A stretch of 64,000 nucleotides of DNA, from assembly GCA_964615935.1 (NCBI GenBank), contig CAZTTG010000004.1, forward strand, positions 1 to 64,000, given 5' to 3'. The DNA is from CAZTTG01 sp964615935 (lineage in GTDB: Bacteria > Planctomycetota > UBA1135 > GCA-002686595). The translations under genes and the position numbers were made by a program. The notes under the pieces were generated by a model. It ran no database searches. It was not told where the DNA came from and was given only the letters and a program-made list of their open reading frames with translations. Numbering within the stretch: position 1 is the stretch's first letter; each line of letters begins with the position of its first letter. Below are positions 58,050 through 64,000 of the stretch, one piece after another.

Positions 58050-59947
58050 ACCGCGATCCCCCCGACGCGGTGGCGGCGGCGCCAGTGCTCGAGCACCAGC
58101 AGGCTCCACAGGAGCCGGCCGTGATCGCGCCCACCCGAGGCGTGCTCGGCCAGGCGGCGGCGCAGGACGGAGCGGTCGAACCACTCCGCCGGCAGGCTGT
58201 CGATCGCCTCGCGCACGGGCTCCGCCAGGGGCCCCTGAATCCAGGCCTTGAGGGGGGTGTCGAAGCCGCGCTTGGCGAGGTCCAGCACCCCCGAGGGCAC
58301 CCGCCCGCGCAGGGCCTCGCGGAAGGCGTGCTTTCCGCGCGCGCCGCGCACCTTGTCGGCCGCCGGCAGGTGGACGAAGCGCTCCACGAAGCGGTGATCG
58401 AGGATCGGCACCCGCACCTCCAGCGACACCCCCATCGAGGCCCGGTCGACCTTGGCCAGGATCTGGTCGCAGAGGTAGGTGTGCACGTCGGCGTACTGGG
58501 CGCGGTACAGGGGGCAGTCGATCTTGGGGCGGTGGTAGTGCTCGGCGAAGGCGTGGAAGGGATCGTGGTCGGCCAGGGCGGCGCGCAGGTCGGGATCGAG
58601 CAGGCCGGCGGCCTCCTCGCGCGACAGCACCGAGACCGAGCGCCAGTAGGCCCGGGCCGGGTCGCGGCCGACGTTCTGGAGGAAGGTCCGCCCGCGCAGG
58701 AAGCGCGGCGCCCAGTCCATCTTGGGCCAGGCCCGGCCGGCGGCCCTCGCCAGCGCCTGGCCGGGCGCGCCCAGGGCGCCGCGCAGCCGGTTCTCGAAGC
58801 GGTCGTGCACGTAGCGCCGGTAGCCGGCGAAGGTCTCGTCCCCCCCGTCGCCCGAGAGGGCCACGGTCACGTGCTCGCGGGCCATGCGGGACACCAGGTA
58901 GGTGGGCACCGTGGAGGGGTCCGCGTGGGGCTCGTCGAAGAGCCAGGGCAGGGTCTCGATGGCCAGCTGCGGGTCGGGGTCGAGGACCTCGGTGTGGTGG
59001 ACGGCCTGCAGGCGGCGAGCGGTGTCGCGCGCCGTCTCGAGCTCGTCGTGGCTCCTCTCCCGGAAGCCCACCGAGCAGGCCACCACCGGCTCGGCGCTGG
59101 CGGCCGCCATGCTGGTCACCACCGCGGTGCTGTCGATGCCGCCCGAGAGGAAGGCGCCCAGGGGCACGTCGGAGACCAGCCGATCGGCGACCACCCGGTC
59201 GAGCCACTCGCGGATCTCGGCCTGGAGCTCATCGGCCGGGACGGGCTCGCGCAGGCCGTCGGTGGGCAGGTCCCAGTAGCGCTCGACGCGCGCCGCCCGC
59301 CCCGCCTCCCACGAGAGGGTGCTCGCCGGAGGCAGGCGCCGGATCCCCTCCCAGGCGCTCTCCGGTCCCCCCACGTAGCCCTGCACCAGGTAGTCGAGCA
59401 GGGCGGTGGCGCGCAGGCGGCGGCCGAAGCGCTCGGTCTCGAGGATGGCCTTGGGCTCGCTGGCCCAGGTGATGCCCTCGGGGGTCTCGGCGAAGTAGAG
59501 GGGCTTGATGCCCAGCCGATCGCGCGCCAGGAGCAGGCGCGGCCGGGCGGCGTCGCGGGAGTCCAGGACGGCGATGGCGAACATGCCCACCAGGCGCGAG
59601 ACCACGCCGGATCCCCACTCCTCGTAGCCGTGGACCGCCACCTCGGCGTCGGAGAGGGTGCGGAAGCGGTGCCCCAGCCCCGACAGCTCCTCGCGCAGCT
59701 CCCGGAAGTTGTAGATCTCGCCGTTGGAGACCACCGCCACCTCACCGGACTCGTTCAGGAGGGGCTGGTGGCCGCCCTCCAGGTCGATGATCGACAGCCG
59801 GCGGAAGGCGCACCCCAGCGGACCCCGCCGGTACACCCCCTGGTCGTCGGGGCCGCGGTGGTGCAGGGTGCGCACGCAGGTCTCGAGGAGCTCCTGCTCC
59901 ACCACCTGGGAGGGGTCGTGCAGGCCCAGGCCGAAGTGTCCGCACAT
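58046..59947 (-). CDS. Asparagine-synthase-like amidotransferase, XrtA system
   Basis: A 633-residue two-domain enzyme. Cys2 (MCGHFG) is the glutaminase nucleophile after Met removal, and LHHRGPDD, NGEIYNF and SDAEVAVHGYEEWG follow. The C-terminal synthetase has the ATP-pyrophosphatase loop SGGIDSTAV and ALSGDGGDETFAGYRRY. In exosortase A loci such proteins are thought to add an amide to a sugar acid of the exopolysaccharide rather than make free asparagine. It lies in the operon between the ligase-like gene (12 bp) and the first GT4 (4-nt overlap), which favours the polysaccharide role. Confidence 0.92.
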   Translation of the reverse strand: MCGHFGLGLHDPSQVVEQELLETCVRTLHHRGPDDQGVYRRGPLGCAFRRLSIIDLEGGHQPLLNESGEVAVVSNGEIYNFRELREELSGLGHRFRTLSDAEVAVHGYEEWGSGVVSRLVGMFAIAVLDSRDAARPRLLLARDRLGIKPLYFAETPEGITWASEPKAILETERFGRRLRATALLDYLVQGYVGGPESAWEGIRRLPPASTLSWEAGRAARVERYWDLPTDGLREPVPADELQAEIREWLDRVVADRLVSDVPLGAFLSGGIDSTAVVTSMAAASAEPVVACSVGFRERSHDELETARDTARRLQAVHHTEVLDPDPQLAIETLPWLFDEPHADPSTVPTYLVSRMAREHVTVALSGDGGDETFAGYRRYVHDRFENRLRGALGAPGQALARAAGRAWPKMDWAPRFLRGRTFLQNVGRDPARAYWRSVSVLSREEAAGLLDPDLRAALADHDPFHAFAEHYHRPKIDCPLYRAQYADVHTYLCDQILAKVDRASMGVSLEVRVPILDHRFVERFVHLPAADKVRGARGKHAFREALRGRVPSGVLDLAKRGFDTPLKAWIQGPLAEPVREAIDSLPAEWFDRSVLRRRLAEHASGGRDHGRLLWSLLVLEHWRRRHRVGGIAV

Positions 59948-59959
59948 GGTCGGCGCCCC

Positions 59960-61327
59960 TCAGCCCAGCCCGCCCGCTGGGCGGGCACGGAAGCCCCGCT
60001 TGCCGGGTGAGCCGCGCCCGAAGCCCTGGCCGGGCACGGCCCGCAGGGGCGCTCGGGAGCCGGTGCGCACGGGGTAGGCGGCCTCGCTGCTCATCTCCCG
60101 CCGGGCGATCCGCCCGAACACCAGGATGATGGCCACGAAGTGATAGAAGAGGTCGAAGTGGGCCCGGTTGAGGAAGGTCCCCCCCACCACGAAGCACAGC
60201 ATCGAGGCCTCGAACATGGTGGCGTAGTTGATGATCCAGCTGGCGAAGTAGCGCTGGCGGGCCAGCCGGCGGATTCGCCACAGGTCCATGAAGGTCAGGA
60301 GGATCATCACCAGGTACATCACCAGGGCGATGGTCCCGCACTCGGCCCAGATCTGTAGGTAGCTGTTGTGGGCCACCCGCACGTACTCCCCCCGGAAGGC
60401 GGCGAACTCGGTGTAGTGCTGCTGGAACTTGAGGTAGCCGACCCCGAAGACGGGGTTGGCCAGCGCCATCCGGATGGCCACCCGCCAGGCCATGAGCCGG
60501 CCGGCGGCCGAGCCCTCGGTCTCGTAGTCCTTGATGGAGGCGATGCGATCGAAGTACTCCTGGGGGATGAAGAAGAGCGCCACGACGAAGCCCACCGTGG
60601 TCAAGCCGACCACCCGCCAGCGCCGCTGGGATCGCCACACCAGGGCGAACATCACCGTCGCCAGGGACAGGAAGCCGCCCCGCGAGTAGGTCAAGAGGAT
60701 GGTGATGATGGTGAGCGGGATGACCACCATCATGGCCTTGCGGAAGATGGCACGCTTCTCCGAGGCGAAGATGCTCACCAGCACCGGGATGGCCATGGCC
60801 AGCGCCAGGGAGAAGTCGTTGTTGTCCTCCAGCATGCCGCCGGGGCCCTGCAGTACCCTCAGGCTGCCCCCGGTCAGGACGCCGGCCAGCCCCACCTTGA
60901 CCCCGAAGAAGCCGAAGGACAGCGCGATGACCCACATCAGGATGCGCAGGTGCTCCCGGTGCCGCACCACGGCGGTGGTGAAGAGCGCGATGACCACGAT
61001 CTTCACGAATTCCATGTAGCGCCCCACCTGGTAGTCCTCGACGCCCTCCGAGAGGTACACGCCGATGCCCACCACCGCCACCAGGCCGATCATGATCCAG
61101 GTGCGCGCCTCGGACACGAACAGGCGCTCGCGGGGCTTCAGGAAGAAGCCGGAGAAGGTCACCGCCCCCACCAGGTAGGACCAGCGCTGCTCGCGCGCGA
61201 AACCCCAGGTCAGATCCTGGGTGCGCATGTACGCCAGCCAGGAGAAGGTCACCAGACCGATGAAGGGACGGCGGAAGCACGTCGGCAGCACGCCGAAGAT
61301 GATCAGCGTGAAGACGATGTCACGCAT
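59960..61327 (-). CDS. O-antigen ligase/polymerase-like membrane protein, exosortase A-associated
   Basis: A 455-residue polytopic inner-membrane protein with about ten helices. The N terminus RDIVFTLIIFGVLPTCFRRPFIGLV matches the subfamily called putative O-glycosylation ligase of XrtA loci. The large periplasmic loop has LTYSRGGFLSL and AHNSYLQIWAECG, typical of WaaL/Wzy proteins. It would polymerise repeat units or transfer glycan to an acceptor. A basic, Gly-rich cytoplasmic tail ends the protein. It follows the chain-length gene by 23 bp. Confidence 0.9.
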   Translation of the reverse strand: MRDIVFTLIIFGVLPTCFRRPFIGLVTFSWLAYMRTQDLTWGFAREQRWSYLVGAVTFSGFFLKPRERLFVSEARTWIMIGLVAVVGIGVYLSEGVEDYQVGRYMEFVKIVVIALFTTAVVRHREHLRILMWVIALSFGFFGVKVGLAGVLTGGSLRVLQGPGGMLEDNNDFSLALAMAIPVLVSIFASEKRAIFRKAMMVVIPLTIITILLTYSRGGFLSLATVMFALVWRSQRRWRVVGLTTVGFVVALFFIPQEYFDRIASIKDYETEGSAAGRLMAWRVAIRMALANPVFGVGYLKFQQHYTEFAAFRGEYVRVAHNSYLQIWAECGTIALVMYLVMILLTFMDLWRIRRLARQRYFASWIINYATMFEASMLCFVVGGTFLNRAHFDLFYHFVAIILVFGRIARREMSSEAAYPVRTGSRAPLRAVPGQGFGRGSPGKRGFRARPAGGLG

Positions 61328-61350
61328 GGCTCACCGCCCGTCCGCCGGGA

Positions 61351-62985
61351 TCAGCGGAAGGACATCCGCAGGTCCTCGATGGCCTTGATCAGCTCCGCGT
61401 CCAGGAGGTCGGGCCGCTCCTTCCAGGCCCAGGTGATCCACAGGATGGCCCCGATCAGCACGACGCTGGAGAAGCCCACGGCCGCGCGCTGGAGGGCGGT
61501 GCGCCGCACCTCGGCCCGGGTCACGATGCGGTTGACGGCTCCCAGCACCGGGATGGCCAGGGCGCGGCTGATGTCGGCCGGCCCGCGGAAGCCCTGTCGC
61601 CCGTACTCGGAGAGCAGGGCCAGGCCGATGCCCAGACCCAGGCCCACCAGGAGCCCCACCAGCCGGATGATCATGGGCTCGGGCGAGGAGGCCTTCAAGG
61701 GCGCCTGGGCCTCCCGCAGGATGTCGAAGGGGTTGACCTCGGGTCCGGTGATCAGGGCGACGAAGTCGCGCTGGCGCCCCAGGGCCTCGGCGATCTCCTC
61801 CCAGCGCGTCCTGGCGTGGTTGAGCTTCTGGGTCAGCTCGTTGACCGTGGCCTGGGCCTCGGCCCGCGCGTCCCGCTCGACGCGCAGCATCTCGATGTGG
61901 GTCTGCAGGTAGGCCAGGTTGGCCTCGAACTGGCCGATGTTCTGCTCGGCGGTCTGGATCTCCGAGTACAGATCGTCCCGCTTGGGGTTGGCGACGTACT
62001 CCACGTCCTCCACGTCGCCCACCTGCTGGTCCTGGAGGGCCCGGATGGTGTCCTCCCGGTCGCCGATCTCCTTCTGCAGCCTCTTCCAGGTGCTGTGAGC
62101 CGGCTTCAGGCCCTTCTGGGTCTGCTTGAAGCGCAGGATCTCCGTCTGCAGGAGGGCGATCTCCTCCCGCAGGCTCACCCCGGGGGCGAGGCGGGATCGG
62201 GGGACCTGCTCCGGCTCCTGCTTCAGGTCCTCCCGCAGGAGGCCCAGCCGGCTCTGCTCGCTGTCCAGCGCCTGGAGCTTGTCGCGGTGCTCCGCCTGGG
62301 CGTCGATCAGCTCCTGCCAGACCGGCTCGGCGGCGAAGTCCTGCCAGGGGGAGGGCACCCCCATGGGCAGGTTGTTCTGGCGCTTGAGCTCCTTGAGCTC
62401 GTGCTCGGCGGTGATGTACTCCTCCTCGGCCTCCGCCTCCTGCCCCTTCATGGTGATCAGGTCCCGCCGGGCCTGGGTGCGGTAGAGCTCGACCACCTCC
62501 TCCAGGTAGACGTCGCGCAGCCGGTTCAGGAACTGCTCCGCCCGCTGGGGGTTGGTGTCGGTGTAGCTGGCGGCCAGGAAGGTCGAGCCCGCCCGGTCGC
62601 GGCTCATGGTGACGGTGACGTCGATGCGCTCCAGCACGCCCTCGACGTACTCGGTGCGCAGCCGGTGGTCGGTGATGGCGATGAAGTCGTCCCACTGCAG
62701 CTCCTCGATCACCGCCCGGACGCGCTTCAGGGCCTTGAGCTGGATGCGCGCGTCGGAGGTGTCGCGCTTGATGTCGTCGGCGTCCATGCTGCCGCTCTCG
62801 ATGGGCGGCCGCACGTTGCGCACCTCGACCTCGGTGCGCACCTTGTACTGGCGCGGCAGGAGCTCGGCCCAGGCCATGGCCACGGCCAGGGCGATGAGCG
62901 CCGGGAGGCTGACCTGCCAGATCCGACGGCGCAGGACCCCCAGGAACTCCTGGAGCTGACCCGGATGCTGCTGCTGGAGCGGCAT
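61351..62985 (-). CDS. Chain-length determinant (Wzz/GNVR type), XrtA/PEP-CTERM family
   Basis: A 544-residue inner-membrane protein. One membrane span lies at about 22-42 (VSLPALIALAVAMAWA) and others at about 440-460 and near 505-525. Between them is a long periplasmic coiled coil (residues about 150-400), and then the GNVR-like region before the second span. It sets polymer length and may link to export. No Walker motifs, so it has no built-in tyrosine kinase. It follows the Wza-like gene by 12 bp. Confidence 0.92.
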   Translation of the reverse strand: MPLQQQHPGQLQEFLGVLRRRIWQVSLPALIALAVAMAWAELLPRQYKVRTEVEVRNVRPPIESGSMDADDIKRDTSDARIQLKALKRVRAVIEELQWDDFIAITDHRLRTEYVEGVLERIDVTVTMSRDRAGSTFLAASYTDTNPQRAEQFLNRLRDVYLEEVVELYRTQARRDLITMKGQEAEAEEEYITAEHELKELKRQNNLPMGVPSPWQDFAAEPVWQELIDAQAEHRDKLQALDSEQSRLGLLREDLKQEPEQVPRSRLAPGVSLREEIALLQTEILRFKQTQKGLKPAHSTWKRLQKEIGDREDTIRALQDQQVGDVEDVEYVANPKRDDLYSEIQTAEQNIGQFEANLAYLQTHIEMLRVERDARAEAQATVNELTQKLNHARTRWEEIAEALGRQRDFVALITGPEVNPFDILREAQAPLKASSPEPMIIRLVGLLVGLGLGIGLALLSEYGRQGFRGPADISRALAIPVLGAVNRIVTRAEVRRTALQRAAVGFSSVVLIGAILWITWAWKERPDLLDAELIKAIEDLRMSFR

Positions 62986-62997
62986 GCTGCGCCACCT

Positions 62998-63795
62998 CTA
63001 GAAGAGGCCTCCCCCGAAGAGGCCGCCGCCGCCACCGTAGCCTCCCCGCCGTCCGCGCCCGCGTCCTCCTCCCACCAGGGCTCCGCGGAGCTGGCTGACC
63101 ACCTCGGTGACCGGGTAGATCAGCGCCTTGAGGAAGTTGGCCAGCGCTCCCAGCATGGTGGGCGGCACGTAGATGATGTCGTTCTCCTGCACGTGTATGC
63201 CGGAGAAGGTCGAGTCCCCGTCGTGGAAGACCGTCTCCAGGTTGGCGATGATGATCAGGGGATCGCGGGGGTCGGCGCGGATGAGGCGCACGCGGCCCAG
63301 GTTGGCGGCCTCCTGGGTGGGGTTGGCCTCCATCACCGCCTCGAAGAGGGTCAGGTCGCCCCCGAACTGGCGGGCCCCCTCGTTGCCGACCTCCCCGAAG
63401 ACGAAGTACTGCTTGGAGCCCTGCGAGGTCCGGATGCGCACCTTGATGTCGAGCTGCTCGTAGTAGGGCGAGTACTTCTCGGTCAGCAGCGACTCCAGGT
63501 CGGTCCGGGTCAGGCCGGCCACCGCCACCGCCCCCAGCTCGGGCAGGACGATGGTGCCGTCGATCTCCACCTCGTTGGCCTGGTTCAGCTCGTTGTGGTA
63601 GGCGTCCTGCATCTGGACCGTGTCCCCGATGGTCACGTAGTTCTCCTCCTCGGCGTTCCCGGTGTAGCGCTTCCCGAAGCCGTGGGTGTTCAGGTACTGC
63701 AGGAGGCGCTTGTCGGGGGCGGTGCTGCAGGCCACCAGGCACACGAGGGCGCCCAGGGCCGCCAACCTCGAGAGGGGGAGGGAGCCGGGATTCAT
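62998..63795 (-). CDS. Wza-like polysaccharide export lipoprotein
   Basis: A 265-residue outer-membrane lipoprotein (LVAC, lipidated Cys23). The poly-export domain (about 52-130, YVTIGDTVQMQDAYHNELNQ and VEIDGTIVLPELGAVAVAG) is followed by one SLBB-type domain (QYFVFGEVGNEGARQFG, IHVQENDIIYVPP). It would form the outer-membrane exit. The tail is a short Gly/Arg-rich stretch (GGGRGRGRRGGYGGGGG) ending LFGGGLF, not usual in Wza and possibly surface-exposed or periplasmic. It is the first complete gene of the operon here, 86 bp after the rfbB stop. Confidence 0.92.
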   Translation of the reverse strand: MNPGSLPLSRLAALGALVCLVACSTAPDKRLLQYLNTHGFGKRYTGNAEEENYVTIGDTVQMQDAYHNELNQANEVEIDGTIVLPELGAVAVAGLTRTDLESLLTEKYSPYYEQLDIKVRIRTSQGSKQYFVFGEVGNEGARQFGGDLTLFEAVMEANPTQEAANLGRVRLIRADPRDPLIIIANLETVFHDGDSTFSGIHVQENDIIYVPPTMLGALANFLKALIYPVTEVVSQLRGALVGGGRGRGRRGGYGGGGGLFGGGLF

Positions 63796-63881
63796 GGGGA
63801 CGGGGGCCCCGGCCGGGGGCCGGGATTCCAGGTGGGGTCAGGGGATGGATCGGCCAAAGTGCTCGCCTGGCTGAATGGGCC

Positions 63882-64000
63882 TCAGGAGCCGTACTGGCGG
63901 GCGTAGTACTCCCGGTACGCTCCGTCCCGGACCCTCTGCAGCCAGACCTCGTTCGAGAGGTACCACTGGATCGTCCGCGGGAGGGCCTGCTCGAAGCGGA
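63882..64000 (-). CDS. rfbB: dTDP-glucose 4,6-dehydratase, 3' end only
   Basis: Only the last 38 codons lie in the window. They read FEQALPRTIQWYLSNEVW followed by LQRVRDGAYREYYARQYGS and a TGA, which matches the conserved C terminus of RfbB/RmlB (tVrWYl-n--WW--v--g-Y---Y--qYg). The enzyme starts synthesis of dTDP-rhamnose and related deoxysugars, fitting the exopolysaccharide operon that follows. The start is beyond 64,000. Confidence 0.8.
   Translation of the reverse strand, partial: RFEQALPRTIQWYLSNEVWLQRVRDGAYREYYARQYGS

Overview
The window is very GC-rich (about 70% by eye) and almost fully coding: no gene-free stretch exceeds about 200 bp. The best guess is an uncultured member of the Planctomycetota. 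Supporting signs are the C-terminal cysteine/W-rich module of the multihaem cytochrome and the secreted beta-propeller (both end in the family's typical '...LS(N/D)...' tails), DUF1573-like lipoproteins, an ECF sigma factor beside a Ser/Thr kinase with a TPR tail, and the small conserved protein after mtnA. A run of 10 Ns with a poly-G flank, one 52-bp tandem duplication and one dinucleotide slip suggest a draft, probably metagenomic, assembly. No tRNA, rRNA, CRISPR array, insertion sequence or phage gene was seen.

Layout. (1) 1-13,052, minus: a co-directional run read from aroA through galE, an RNase Z-like hydrolase, a frameshifted pentahaem cytochrome, an M28 peptidase, dacB and an inositol-phosphatase to a nearly complete uvrA. 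(2) 13,174-16,041, plus: purC-purE-mtnA and a small conserved ORF, closed by a hairpin terminator, facing glyA. (3) 17,461-20,299, plus: a DUF1573-like lipoprotein and a lipoprotein of the sulfatase/alkaline phosphatase superfamily. (4) 20,466-33,121, minus: a long run that starts with signalling genes (FHA-like membrane protein, degenerate GGDEF, sigma-54 activator), continues with lpxH-like, cmk-plsC fusion, rpsA, a secreted protein broken by the assembly gap and tyrS, and ends with a two-gene McrB/McrC-like pair. (5) 33,213-37,096, plus: a secreted protein, rpoN and efp. (6) 37,116-42,675: a GT39-like membrane protein, a PEGA lipoprotein with a GmhB-like phosphatase, and a FemAB-type protein with two GT2 glycosyltransferases. 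(7) 42,873-50,410, plus: a degenerate histidine kinase, a sigma-54 activator with a degenerate receiver, a 1346-residue TPR protein and an ECF sigma factor. (8) 50,481-54,719, minus: a 5'-truncated beta-propeller gene and a frameshifted Ser/Thr kinase. (9) 54,857-64,000, minus: an exopolysaccharide operon of the exosortase A (XrtA/PEP-CTERM) type: rfbB (3' end only), Wza-like export lipoprotein, Wzz-like chain-length protein, O-antigen-ligase-like protein, asparagine-synthase-like amidotransferase, two GT4 transferases and a polysaccharide deacetylase.

How the parts fit. Regions 6, 7 and 9 look like one exopolysaccharide programme: synthesis and export in region 9, extra transferases and a FemAB-type protein in region 6, and sigma-54-dependent control in region 7, with rpoN itself in region 5. 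The exosortase is not in the window. The most unusual item is the McrB/McrC-like pair at 20,466-23,599. It starts 5 nt after the tyrS stop, its ATPase carries about 300 residues of unrecognised N-terminal sequence, and its partner has a nuclease-like motif in which the catalytic lysine is not in its usual place.
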